Assembly: GCA_003963245.1 (NCBI GenBank)
Contig: RXJX01000007.1
Coordinates: 62,001 to 126,000 of the forward strand
Direction of reading: 5' to 3'
DNA: 64,000 nt
DNA from: Neisseriaceae bacterium
GTDB lineage: Bacteria > Pseudomonadota > Gammaproteobacteria > Burkholderiales > UBA11063
Shown: in pieces, positions 53,192 through 62,062 of the stretch
Layout: each line of letters starts with the position of its first letter
Position numbering within the stretch: the first letter of the stretch is position 1
Made by a program: the position numbers and the translations under genes
Notes under the pieces: generated by a model
Database searches by the model: none
What the model saw: only the letters and a program-made list of their open reading frames with translations
Told to the model about the DNA's origin: nothing

Positions 53192-53608
53192 TTATTTGCT
53201 TGTATTGCAATTTTTACAATGACCATAAATATTTAGATTATGGCTAAGCATGGAAAAGTTATTGGCATTTGCTATTTGAATTTGAATTTCTTCAATTTGG
53301 GGGTTATTAAATTCAATTACAACGCCACAACCCAAACAAATTAAATGATCGTGATGACTTTCATTTTCATTTAGTTCATAAATTGCCTGATCATTGCCAA
53401 AATTATGCTTACTAATTACGGCGTGTTGCTCAAAATTAGCCAAAATCCGATAGACTGTAGCGGAGCTTATGTTGCTGCTATTAGCATTTAGTAGGCGAAT
53501 TATTTGATTGGCATCCAAATGCTTATGCATGGTAAATAATTCCAGTACGGCTAATTTATGCGGTGTAATTTTTATGTTATAACGTTTTAACAAATCAATA
53601 GAGTGCAT
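53192..53608 (-). CDS. fur: Ferric uptake regulator family protein
   Basis: A 138-residue metal-dependent repressor. N-terminal winged helix (KITPHKLAVLELF, SSATVYRILANFEQ), metal site HHDHLICLGCGVVIEF, and a second CxxC (YGHCKNC). The divergent fur/bamE arrangement is typical of beta- and gammaproteobacteria and supports Fur itself rather than Zur or PerR, but the metal is not proven. Confidence 0.85.
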   Translation of the reverse strand: MHSIDLLKRYNIKITPHKLAVLELFTMHKHLDANQIIRLLNANSSNISSATVYRILANFEQHAVISKHNFGNDQAIYELNENESHHDHLICLGCGVVIEFNNPQIEEIQIQIANANNFSMLSHNLNIYGHCKNCNTSK

Positions 53609-53700
53609 CGTGGATTGCTCATAATAAATGGATTAATTGATAACCAGTTTGATATTTTAAGGTTAAAATAACGTCTAACGCAAATTTTTTGGTAATTTGG

Positions 53701-54060
53701 ATGAAATTAATTAAATTTATTGTGCTTTTAGTTTATGCTTTTGGAGCGTTGGAGTTGACGGCTTGCTCCGGAGTTAACTTTACGGATTGGCGATTTCCTT
53801 ATATGTATCCAGTCCAGCAAGGGAATTATATAACTAGCACGCAAATAGCTCAGTTAAAGGTTGGTATGACTAAAGATCAGGTTTCTTTTGTGATTGGTCA
53901 TCCTGTGTCCCAATTTATGTTTAACTCCACACAGTGGCAATATATTTATCAGATATATAACAATGATAAATTAAAGAGTAGCTATATCATTAATGTAAAT
54001 TTTGATGCGACCGATAAGCTTACAACAGTTGAGTCAGCTGGGGAAGTATTTGTTAAATAG
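53701..54060 (+). CDS. bamE: Outer-membrane assembly lipoprotein BamE
   Basis: Small lipoprotein of the BAM complex. Leader then lipobox LTAC; the OmlA/SmpA domain is seen in ITSTQIAQLKVGMTKDQVSFVIGHP and TQWQYIYQIYN. ATG 53701 is used; the GTG/ATG four codons upstream lacks support. It is divergent from fur and followed by dapB. Confidence 0.92.
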   Translation: MKLIKFIVLLVYAFGALELTACSGVNFTDWRFPYMYPVQQGNYITSTQIAQLKVGMTKDQVSFVIGHPVSQFMFNSTQWQYIYQIYNNDKLKSSYIINVNFDATDKLTTVESAGEVFVK

Positions 54061-54090
54061 AAGATAATTTATTTCAAAAATGAGGTGGAA

Positions 54091-54861
54091 ATGTTAACAG
54101 TTGCAATAAACGGTTTGAGGGGTCGGGTTGGACAAGAGTTGGTTAAGGTGATTGATGCGCATAGTGAGCTTTATCAGTTAACTGACTTCCAGTCTAAGTC
54201 AATAGATGATGGTGGTGAGCGCCAATTTGATTTGGCTTTGGTGTCGTCGGAAAATACTCAGGTAGTAATTGACTTTTCTGCGCCAGATTTATGTGAGCAG
54301 GTTTTAAATACGTGTATAACGAATAATCTTCCGCTAGTGATCGGTACTACTGGATTTGACAATGTTCAGTTACAACAGATTGAAGCAGCTGCTAGGCAGA
54401 TTCCAGTTCTTTTATCACCAAACATGAGTTTGTCAGTGAATGTACTATTTAAAGTTTGCCAGATGGTTGCAGCTAGGTTGTCCAAGGCTGAAGTTGAAAT
54501 TACTGAGAGTCATCACCGCTACAAGAAAGATGCTCCATCTGGTACGGCGATACGTTTGGGTGAAGCTATTGCTGCTGGTCGAGGTCATGATTTTGAGCAA
54601 GTTGCGTGTTACAATCGTTATGGCAAACATAACGCTACGCGCAGTCCTGAGGAAATTGGCTTCTCAGTAATTCGTGGGGGCGACATTGTGGGGCGCCATA
54701 GCGTTGAGTTCATTTATGATGGGGAAATTCTTAACCTGACGAGTGAAATTACGAATCGCGGAAGTTTTGCTAGCGGTGCATTGCAGGCTGCAGAATTCTT
54801 GGTAAAACAGCCTGCCGGATTTTATACTATGGAAGATGTTTTAGGGTTACGAGATATTTAA
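54091..54861 (+). CDS. dapB: 4-hydroxy-tetrahydrodipicolinate reductase
   Basis: NAD(P)H-dependent step of the diaminopimelate/lysine pathway. Nucleotide motif INGLRGRVGQELVK (the family's GRMG reads GRVG), GTTGFD, and the catalytic block ESHHRYKKDAPSGTA, with His-His and Lys as expected. The ATG at 54091 follows GAGGTGG; the GTG at 54085 is inside that site. nadB begins two bases after the stop. Confidence 0.95.
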   Translation: MLTVAINGLRGRVGQELVKVIDAHSELYQLTDFQSKSIDDGGERQFDLALVSSENTQVVIDFSAPDLCEQVLNTCITNNLPLVIGTTGFDNVQLQQIEAAARQIPVLLSPNMSLSVNVLFKVCQMVAARLSKAEVEITESHHRYKKDAPSGTAIRLGEAIAAGRGHDFEQVACYNRYGKHNATRSPEEIGFSVIRGGDIVGRHSVEFIYDGEILNLTSEITNRGSFASGALQAAEFLVKQPAGFYTMEDVLGLRDI

Positions 54862-54863
54862 CG

Positions 54864-56426
54864 ATGAATAAATTTTCTGCAGTTGTGCTAGGAAGCGGTC
54901 TGGCTGGTCTGTCAGTAGCATTGCGTTTAGCTGATGCAGGACAAAAAGTTGCTCTTGTCAGCAAGCGTGAACTAAGTGAGTGTAATTCTTTTTATGCTCA
55001 GGGTGGTATTGCCGCAGTTGTCAATCAAAATGATTCTTTTGAAAGTCATATTCAGGATACATTAATTGCAGGGGCTGGTTTATGCAATTCTGAGACAGTT
55101 AAATTTATTGTCGAGAATGCCCCAGCTGCAATCGAGTGGCTGATGAAGGCTGGTGTAAATTTCACGCGTGAAAAAAATGATATTCATTTAACCCGTGAGG
55201 GTGGGCATAGTGCTAGAAGAGTGCTGCATGTCGCAGATGCTACTGGTGCAGCAATTATTCGAGCTTTAGTTGAACGTGTTTCTACGCATAGTCTCATAAC
55301 TATCTGTGAGCATCATATTGCGGTAGATTTGATTACTCAGTCAAACGATAGTTCAGGTAGTAAAGAGTGTGTTGGATTATACGTTTTTGATATAAAAACT
55401 AATCAGGTTAAGACATTTAATGCCTCTAATGTAGTGTTGGCAACTGGTGGAGCTGGTAAGGCCTATCTTTATACAACTAATCCGGACGTGGCAACTGGGG
55501 ATGGTATTGCAATGGCGTTTCGCGCTGGTTGTAGTGTTGCCAATATGGAGTTCATTCAGTTTCACCCAACTTGTCTCTATCACGAAAAAGCTAAGTCATT
55601 TTTAATCTCAGAAGCGGTGCGCGGTGAAGGTGGTATTCTTACATTGCCCGATGGTCGGCGTTTTATGGAAGATCATGATCAACGTTTGGAGTTGGCACCT
55701 CGGGATATTGTAGCTCGGGCAATTGATTTTGAGATGAAAAAGTATGGTGTAGATCATGTTTGTTTGGACATTTCACATAAATCAAAAGATTTTATCTTAG
55801 AACATTTTCCCAATATTTATGCCAAATGCCTGTCTTTGGGGCTGGATATTAGTCGAGAACCTATTCCTGTTGTACCGGCTGCGCACTATACTTGTGGTGG
55901 AGTTGTTACTGATCTGGCTGGTAAGACTTCAATTGAAGGTCTCTATGCGGTTGGTGAATGTGCATGTACTGGGCTGCATGGAGCTAATCGTTTAGCGAGT
56001 AATTCCTTACTAGAGTGTCTGGTGATTGGTGAAGCATTGGTTGCAAATATTTTGGCTGAAAAGCGTGATATTTCACCTGAGCTTATACGCTGGGATGAGT
56101 CCCAAGTTAGCGATGCTGATGAAGAGATTGTGATTTCACATAATTGGGATGAGCTGAGACGTTTGATGTGGGATTACGTTGGTATTGTACGGAGTAATAA
56201 GCGTCTTGATCGTGCATTAAGAAGGGTTTGTTTATTACGTGACGAAATTAATGAATACTACGCTAACTTCAAAATAAGCCCAGATTTAATAGAGTTGCGT
56301 AATCTAGTGCTGGTTGCTGAATTAATAATTAAGTCAGCAAAAATGCGTAAGGAAAGTCGAGGTTTGCATTTTAGTTTGGATTACCCAGAATGCGGTAATG
56401 AAATATCTGATACGTTGTTGCGCTAA
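54864..56426 (+). CDS. nadB: L-aspartate oxidase
   Basis: Flavoenzyme making iminoaspartate for de novo NAD synthesis. The 520 residues show the FAD dinucleotide fold (VLGSGLAGLSVALRLA), SFYAQGGIAAV, LATGGAGKAYLYTTNP, FIQFHPTCL and PVVPAAHYTCGGV with the active-site residues shared with succinate dehydrogenase flavoproteins. nadA and nadC are not adjacent. Two bases after dapB, so likely co-transcribed. Confidence 0.95.
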   Translation: MNKFSAVVLGSGLAGLSVALRLADAGQKVALVSKRELSECNSFYAQGGIAAVVNQNDSFESHIQDTLIAGAGLCNSETVKFIVENAPAAIEWLMKAGVNFTREKNDIHLTREGGHSARRVLHVADATGAAIIRALVERVSTHSLITICEHHIAVDLITQSNDSSGSKECVGLYVFDIKTNQVKTFNASNVVLATGGAGKAYLYTTNPDVATGDGIAMAFRAGCSVANMEFIQFHPTCLYHEKAKSFLISEAVRGEGGILTLPDGRRFMEDHDQRLELAPRDIVARAIDFEMKKYGVDHVCLDISHKSKDFILEHFPNIYAKCLSLGLDISREPIPVVPAAHYTCGGVVTDLAGKTSIEGLYAVGECACTGLHGANRLASNSLLECLVIGEALVANILAEKRDISPELIRWDESQVSDADEEIVISHNWDELRRLMWDYVGIVRSNKRLDRALRRVCLLRDEINEYYANFKISPDLIELRNLVLVAELIIKSAKMRKESRGLHFSLDYPECGNEISDTLLR

Positions 56427-56521
56427 TTGGGTGGTTATGGTAAAATCCAACGCTATGGACGTTTGTAATCAACCATTGAGTAAATTTTATATAATAATAA
56501 ATAGTGAATGAGGTGCAAAAA

Positions 56522-56947
56522 ATGCAAAGAAAAAGATCTGGTTTCACATTGATTGAAATCATGGTGGTTTTAGTGATTTTAGGAATTATGGCTGCTTTGG
56601 TGGTACCACGGGTGCTTGGTCGTACGGATGATGCACGTAAGGTTGCTGCTCAAGCAGATATTTCAGCAATCGCTAACTCATTAAAATTGTACAAGCTAGA
56701 TAATATGCGCTATCCAACGACACAACAAGGTTTAGATGCGTTAGTTAACAAGCCTTCAATTGCGCCAATTCCTAATAATTACAAATCTGGTGGTTATTTG
56801 GATAAATTACCTAAAGATCCATGGGGTAATGATTATCAGTACTTAAATCCAGGTAAGCATGGTGAGATTGATGTCTATACTTATGGTCCAGACGGTCCTA
56901 CATCTGGTGGTGATACTGGTCCATCGGTGATTGGTAGTTGGCAATAA
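56522..56947 (+). CDS. gspG: T2SS major pseudopilin GspG
   Basis: Main subunit of the pseudopilus, 141 residues. Prepilin cleavage site RKRSG-FTLIEIMVVLVILGIMAAL with Glu5, then the GspG C-domain (YPTTQQGLDALV, DPWGNDYQYLNPG) and calcium-loop region ending SVIGSW. ATG 56522 is chosen because GAGGTG lies nine bases before it. A strong hairpin separates it from gspH. Confidence 0.97.
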   Translation: MQRKRSGFTLIEIMVVLVILGIMAALVVPRVLGRTDDARKVAAQADISAIANSLKLYKLDNMRYPTTQQGLDALVNKPSIAPIPNNYKSGGYLDKLPKDPWGNDYQYLNPGKHGEIDVYTYGPDGPTSGGDTGPSVIGSWQ

Positions 56948-56977
56948 AGTTATTTTGAATAACTACTCTCTTATTTT

Positions 56978-57010
56978 ACACGAGTTGATTTTATCAACTC
57001 GTGTTGTTTT
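56978..57010 (+). terminator. Hairpin between gspG and gspH
   Basis: ACACGAGTTGAT (56978-56989) pairs perfectly with ATCAACTCGTGT (56993-57004) around TTT, followed by TGTTTT. It looks like a rho-independent terminator or attenuator inside the gsp operon and would make gspG mRNA more abundant than that of the minor pseudopilins. Confidence 0.75.
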
Positions 57011-57026
57011 GCACTGCTGTATTTAA

Positions 57027-57494
57027 ATGAGAGCAGCCCACAACAGGGGATTTACCCTAATTGAGATGATTATTGTGATTGTAATAATCGCAGTAATGTC
57101 AGCGGTGGTAACTCTAAATGTTGGAGCTCCGAATTATTCGCGTTTTATGGCAGGTGTTGAGAAATTATCAAGCACCATGTCAATCTTATCTGATGAGGCC
57201 ATTTTTACCAGTAGTGTAATTTCTTGTGATGTTGACATGACTTCGGTTAGCTGTAAAAAATACCGAGATGGTGAGTGGAATGACTTAGAATTGCGCCGCT
57301 TGGTTTCATGGGGTTGGCCAACTGGTTTTAAGATTTCGCGAATAACGGTAAACGGAGTCCCTCTAAAAGATAAGCAGCCGATTAGATTTCTTCCGAGTGG
57401 TGACAATGGTGGTATTTCAATAGAGGTTACCAACGGAGAATTTTCTGCTTGGATTGATAGTGATCTGTCGGGAAGATTTAAGGTTGCAAATTAA
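57027..57494 (+). CDS. gspH: T2SS minor pseudopilin GspH
   Basis: A 155-residue minor pseudopilin: cleavage motif NRG-FTLIEMIIVIVIIAVMSA with Glu5, then a mostly beta C-domain. Assigned to GspH from position after gspG and length. gspI follows immediately with no gap. Confidence 0.88.
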   Translation: MRAAHNRGFTLIEMIIVIVIIAVMSAVVTLNVGAPNYSRFMAGVEKLSSTMSILSDEAIFTSSVISCDVDMTSVSCKKYRDGEWNDLELRRLVSWGWPTGFKISRITVNGVPLKDKQPIRFLPSGDNGGISIEVTNGEFSAWIDSDLSGRFKVAN

Positions 57495-57860
57495 TTGAAG
57501 AAGCAAAATGGTTTTACTCTAATTGAGTGTTTGGTAGCGCTATTTATTGTTGCCGTAGTCTTGGCATCTGCTTCAAGAGCAATAGGTTTGATTATTAGTG
57601 ATGTTCATGACAGCTTTGTTCGTGAGGTAGCCACTTGGGTCGCAGAAAATGAGTACAATCAGTATTTGTTAGATCAAAAATATCCGGATCTAGGGATAGT
57701 CAAGAAGCAGCTGAGCTCAGCAGGCGTTGATTTTAACGTTACAGAAACCGTTTTGCAGACACCCAACCCATATTTTAGAAGACTTGAGATTACAATTAGT
57801 GAAAAATCAACCCCTGATCATATGATTTATAAAACGGTGAACTTCATTGCGCAATATTAA
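57495..57860 (+). CDS. gspI: T2SS minor pseudopilin GspI
   Basis: A 121-residue pseudopilin with KQNG-FTLIECLVALFIVAVVLASA (Glu5) and VATWVAENEYNQYLLDQ, typical of GspI. The only in-frame start before the motif is TTG 57495, directly after the gspH stop, so translation probably relies on coupling. Confidence 0.9.
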   Translation: MKKQNGFTLIECLVALFIVAVVLASASRAIGLIISDVHDSFVREVATWVAENEYNQYLLDQKYPDLGIVKKQLSSAGVDFNVTETVLQTPNPYFRRLEITISEKSTPDHMIYKTVNFIAQY

Positions 57861-58476
57861 TCGACTAGGCTATCAATATAAGCGGCAATCCGGTTTTACC
57901 TTGATTGAGCTGATGGTTGCTGTTATTATCTTCGCTTTTATCTCAGTGGTCTCTTACCGAATTATAACTAGCTTGGTTACTACCAAAGAAGTGGCAGGTG
58001 CTGCACAGACTAAATGGGGTGATTTGTCTTTGGTTATGTCTAACTTTGGTGGAAGTTGGAACCGGGTAATTCCGTTAGTTGCTAGAGATCAGGATGGTAA
58101 TGTTTTGCCAGCGGTATTGGGGAGCCCTAAACTGAAAGGTATGTATGATTCCCAGTTAGAGTTAACTCTTAGTGGCTATATTGGAGATCAGGTTTATGGT
58201 ACTTCTCCACCAAAGCGGATTGGCTATCGTTTTTATAACGGTAGTTTATATTTAGTAACGTGGCCAGTGTTAAACCGAGTTTTGAGTACTCAGCCAATTA
58301 TTGACTTATTGATTGCCAATGTACAGCAATTTGAAGTCTTATACCTTTATCCCGATAACCAGTGGCGGGATAGTTGGCCTCCATTAGGTGGTGATCCAAC
58401 CGTTCTACCAACAGGCATTAAAATTACTTTTCAGCTTAAGACTGGTGAAAAAATAGAACGGAGCTGGTCGATATAA
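57847..58476 (+). CDS. gspJ: T2SS minor pseudopilin GspJ
   Basis: A 209-residue pseudopilin: RQSG-FTLIELMVAVIIFAFISVV with Glu5 and GYRFYNGSLYLVTWPVLNR, which fits GspJ. The start is TTG 57847, overlapping gspI by 14 bases; no ATG is available upstream of the motif. It ends on the first base of gspK. Confidence 0.9.
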   Translation: MRNINRLGYQYKRQSGFTLIELMVAVIIFAFISVVSYRIITSLVTTKEVAGAAQTKWGDLSLVMSNFGGSWNRVIPLVARDQDGNVLPAVLGSPKLKGMYDSQLELTLSGYIGDQVYGTSPPKRIGYRFYNGSLYLVTWPVLNRVLSTQPIIDLLIANVQQFEVLYLYPDNQWRDSWPPLGGDPTVLPTGIKITFQLKTGEKIERSWSI

Positions 58477-59507
58477 TGAAACATAATCGGGGTGCTGCAC
58501 TGGTAACTGTGCTGGTAATTGTCTTTATTGTAATGGCAATTGTTGCTAACTTAACGGTTACTAACTTTAGAATGATTAAACGCTTGGAGAATCGCCAATT
58601 AATCGAGCAGGCCACTACCATTGCTTATAGCGCGATGGATTTTAGTCGTGCAGTTTTGGCAACCAGCGGTGCAACTTCAAGCACTGATACACTTAATGAT
58701 GTCTGGGCAAAAGGTTTACCAAAAACTTTGCTTATGGATGAAATTTATATGAGTGGCTATTTGCTGGATGAACAAAGTAAATTTAATATTAATGATTTGG
58801 TTGCCAGTGGTCAAGTAAACCAAAACGTTTTAAATCAATTCACAGCGTTACTAGGATATCTTAACTTACCACAAAGTTTAGCATATAATATTGCTTATTA
58901 TATGGCTGCTCCCCAGTTTCAAAGTGATATAATGCAAGAATATATGCGTGGTAAACCAGCATATCGTCCTGCCGGTAGACCGTTAGTTGATTTATCTGAA
59001 TTGATTCTGGTAAAAGGAATGACACCTGAGATTAATCAAAAACTGGCACAATACATAACTGCGATTCCAGTGAATGGTTATGGCTTGACGGTTGAAAGTA
59101 TGGAAAGTGCAATACAGAATAACAAACAAGCGACGCTTCCAGTACCGACTGGCTTTGGTTCAATGGTTAACGTTAATACTGCCTCTGCTGAAGTTATAGC
59201 AGCAAAAGGTGGGATACCTCTAAATGTCGCGCAGCGTATGATTAGTTATCGTAATTCTCAGCCGTTTAAGACAGCACAAGATATTACGACGTTTTTGACT
59301 ACAAATGGAGTAAATACAAATAGCAGTAATACTCCGAATAAAAATGGTCCAACTTTAAATGTGGGCGGGCTAGGTGTGAGTTCTAGTTACTTTACTATCC
59401 ATGCAGTTGTAGATGATCAGGCTGATCAATTTCGCTGGGTAGGATTTGTTTATCGACAAAACCGTAGTGGTCAATGGCCGCAAATTTTATGGCAACATCC
59501 TGAATGA
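58476..59507 (+). CDS. gspK: T2SS minor pseudopilin GspK
   Basis: Tip pseudopilin of 343 residues. The N-terminal RG-AALVTVLVIVFIVMAIV lacks Glu5, as is normal for GspK. The inserted helical domain includes LPQSLAYNIAYYMA and VDLSELILVKGMTPEI, and VNVNTASAEVIAAKGG is the helix-hairpin-helix-like block. It overlaps gspL by 4 bases. Confidence 0.93.
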   Translation: MKHNRGAALVTVLVIVFIVMAIVANLTVTNFRMIKRLENRQLIEQATTIAYSAMDFSRAVLATSGATSSTDTLNDVWAKGLPKTLLMDEIYMSGYLLDEQSKFNINDLVASGQVNQNVLNQFTALLGYLNLPQSLAYNIAYYMAAPQFQSDIMQEYMRGKPAYRPAGRPLVDLSELILVKGMTPEINQKLAQYITAIPVNGYGLTVESMESAIQNNKQATLPVPTGFGSMVNVNTASAEVIAAKGGIPLNVAQRMISYRNSQPFKTAQDITTFLTTNGVNTNSSNTPNKNGPTLNVGGLGVSSSYFTIHAVVDDQADQFRWVGFVYRQNRSGQWPQILWQHPE

Positions 59508-60823
59508 CAAATTTACGTTTATTTATTCATACTGAAGATTTGCTTTCTGCTAGCTGGCAGAGTATTGAGCAGAATGATATCCACGATAGTGGTGAGGGCA
59601 AGGTTGCGGATATTTTGCAATTTGAATTTGAAAGTGTTGAAATTTATCTGGCACCGACTCTTGCTACGATAATCAAGGTTGAGCTTGGTTCGGTTAGTGA
59701 TCGCCGGATTAATGATGATTTTTTATTAAGCTTGGTTGAAGACAGTTTGGCTGAAGAGATCGAAAATTGTAAACCTATTTTATTACGGTTAAATGACGGA
59801 GTTGCATATGTCGCAATTGTTAACCGAGTTTTCCATACCCATTTATTAGAGTTATTAAGTGAGCAGATAAAAAAAGTACGTTTTATTCAACCTTTTCCAT
59901 ATTGCATTCCGCTCGAGCGTGATGGTGTTTGGGTTGTTTATCTTATTGGGCACAATAAATTCGTGCGAACATCTCAATATGAGTACTATTTGCTTGATGA
60001 TCAAAAGCCAATTCCAGTGGTACTTGAGCAAATGTTACAAAATTATGAAGAGACGACAATTACGCTTTATACTGATGATGAAACTGTTGCTGATGAACTT
60101 AAGGCTACGTATAAATTAAATTGTACCCTGCAGCATGATATATTGTATGGTGTTAGCAATTGGAATTTTTATAATGAGAAGAGTAAGCGATTTAACTTAA
60201 AGTTGCAGTCTGAGACTTCATCTAGTATCTTGAGACTTGGACGTTATTTAGGCTACTTTGCAATTATCTTTGTTATTTATTGGTTATTAAATTTAGGTTT
60301 CATGCTAATTGAACGTTCACGTTTACAGTCGCAGTTAGGTAGTGATTTAAAGGGGATTACAACTAGCACTTCTTTTAGTCCACAGCTTCTTTCTCAAGTT
60401 GACGATAAATTAACAGCATTGGCTCATACTAAAGGTGCTTATGCTGCAAGTGATATGGTTAGTTTATTAGATATTTTTTTGCGCACTATGCCTGATGTTA
60501 ATAGCTCAATGATTGCTGGTATTCAGTATTCTGGTAGTCAGTTAACGATATTTTTAAATAGTCAGTTTGATCCATCAGGATTTCCAAATGACCAAATTAT
60601 TTTGGCAACTAAGCGGATTGGTGCTGATATTTATGATTATAAAACCTATCAGGCTGGTCAAAATACCAGCAATAACCAAACTAATAATGGTGGCGGGGCT
60701 TTAGCTGATAGCAGCAGCTCTTCTAGCACCACTAACGCGGCGGTTATGCAGGATGCGGCTTGGGTGATTAATTTACAAATTATTTCCAGAATGGATAATT
60801 TAGATGAACGCAAAGTTAAGTAA
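59504..60823 (+). CDS. gspL: T2SS protein GspL
   Basis: A 439-residue bitopic protein that binds GspE. Cytoplasmic actin-like part to about 245, one helix (YFAIIFVIYWLLNLGFML, about 247-265), and a small periplasmic ferredoxin-like domain with a Gly/Asn/Ser-rich loop. Motif conservation is low; the call rests on topology and place between gspK and gspM. The ATGA overlap with gspK and a 20-base overlap with gspM show tight coupling. Confidence 0.88.
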   Translation: MTNLRLFIHTEDLLSASWQSIEQNDIHDSGEGKVADILQFEFESVEIYLAPTLATIIKVELGSVSDRRINDDFLLSLVEDSLAEEIENCKPILLRLNDGVAYVAIVNRVFHTHLLELLSEQIKKVRFIQPFPYCIPLERDGVWVVYLIGHNKFVRTSQYEYYLLDDQKPIPVVLEQMLQNYEETTITLYTDDETVADELKATYKLNCTLQHDILYGVSNWNFYNEKSKRFNLKLQSETSSSILRLGRYLGYFAIIFVIYWLLNLGFMLIERSRLQSQLGSDLKGITTSTSFSPQLLSQVDDKLTALAHTKGAYAASDMVSLLDIFLRTMPDVNSSMIAGIQYSGSQLTIFLNSQFDPSGFPNDQIILATKRIGADIYDYKTYQAGQNTSNNQTNNGGGALADSSSSSSTTNAAVMQDAAWVINLQIISRMDNLDERKVK

Positions 60824-61337
60824 GCAGATTGAAAAGCTAAACGACTTAATTGGTCCTAAGCTTCAATTACTCAAAATGAAATGGTTGCAACTGCAACCAC
60901 GCGAACAGCAGTTGGTCGGTCTGATGGGCGCTTTCATTGCTATTTTAGTATTATTTACGATGGTAACTAGCATAATTAGTTTTAACCGCAATTTATCACA
61001 GTATGTAAATAATTTATTTAAATTTTCAGTTTACTCTAAACAAGCTGCCAATACGTATAAATCGATTAACAAGATTGAGGCCAATAGTTTTAATCAAGCT
61101 AATTTAGAGCAAGTGAAGGGTGATGTCTCGCAAGTATTAAAAATTAAAGATCCCGATATTTTGATTCAAGATGGGCAAATGACGGTCAACGTGCCAAATG
61201 CTGAGTTTACTCAAGTAATGGCGTTGTTAGAGCAGTTTCGTCGTAGCTACGGTATATTTCCATCTCAAGTAAATATTGTGCGTCAAACAAGGACGGGCTT
61301 TGTTTCTTTTAATGCAACTTTTTGGATCAAACAATAA
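60804..61337 (+). CDS. gspM: T2SS protein GspM
   Basis: A 177-residue bitopic protein: short cytoplasmic start, helix GLMGAFIAILVLFTMVTSII (about 38-57), and a periplasmic domain. PREQQLVGLMGAF before the helix is the GspM-type opening. Pairs with GspL. Stop overlaps the gspN ATG (TAATG). Confidence 0.88.
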   Translation: MNAKLSKQIEKLNDLIGPKLQLLKMKWLQLQPREQQLVGLMGAFIAILVLFTMVTSIISFNRNLSQYVNNLFKFSVYSKQAANTYKSINKIEANSFNQANLEQVKGDVSQVLKIKDPDILIQDGQMTVNVPNAEFTQVMALLEQFRRSYGIFPSQVNIVRQTRTGFVSFNATFWIKQ

Positions 61338-62062
61338 TGAAAAAATGGCATAAATTTTCTTTAATTGGCTTGTTTGCAGTGAGCTTCATTTCCAGCCTTG
61401 TTATTAATATGCCTGCTTGGTTAATGGGAACAATTATTCATCATTATTCTCAAAACCGCCTGGATGTGATTAATGAGCGTGGCAGCTTTTGGAACGGGCG
61501 AGCATTGCTGATTGGTGAAGATGCTAGTGGCAAGAATGCGATACCTTTGATGATGGTTAACTGGAAAATAAAGCTTGGAATCAGTAATTTTATTAACATA
61601 AATTTGAGTTCTTCAAGTCAGACAATTGCTAATCTAGACTTAACAAAAAATGGTCTGCAGCTATCGAAAGTAAATTTATCATTGTCTTTGGATCAGCTAT
61701 CACCATTTTTAGGTAATTTAAATAGCTTAAATCTTTCTGGAAATGTTCATGTTACAGCAGATAAGCTTCTAGCTGGAAAGAAAATGGAAGGAATGATTAT
61801 AGTTAAATTAGATGATGTTGGCTCTGGGATGTCTCCAGTTAATCCAATTGGTTCTTATAGTGTTAATTTTGATCTATCTACAATGGGAATAAACATAAGC
61901 AGCAATCCTAATTCAGTTATTGATGTATCTGGTAATGGTAGTGTAAAAAGTTTAGTTTTAAACTCTAAGGTTCAACCAGACAAAAAAGAGAAGTTATTGC
62001 AGTTTATGACGATGACTGGTATTCCGCAAGCAGATGGATCTTATCAGATGAAGGCATTCTAA
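61337..62062 (+). CDS. gspN: T2SS protein GspN
   Basis: A 241-residue protein with an N-terminal helix (SLIGLFAVSFISSLVINMPAWLM) and a periplasmic strand-rich part with RGSFWNGRALL, a block seen in GspN. GspN occurs in only some T2SS clusters and its role is not settled. ATG 61337 overlaps the gspM stop; the upstream TTG is unlikely. The end overlaps rlmB by one base. Confidence 0.8.
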   Translation: MKKWHKFSLIGLFAVSFISSLVINMPAWLMGTIIHHYSQNRLDVINERGSFWNGRALLIGEDASGKNAIPLMMVNWKIKLGISNFININLSSSSQTIANLDLTKNGLQLSKVNLSLSLDQLSPFLGNLNSLNLSGNVHVTADKLLAGKKMEGMIIVKLDDVGSGMSPVNPIGSYSVNFDLSTMGINISSNPNSVIDVSGNGSVKSLVLNSKVQPDKKEKLLQFMTMTGIPQADGSYQMKAF

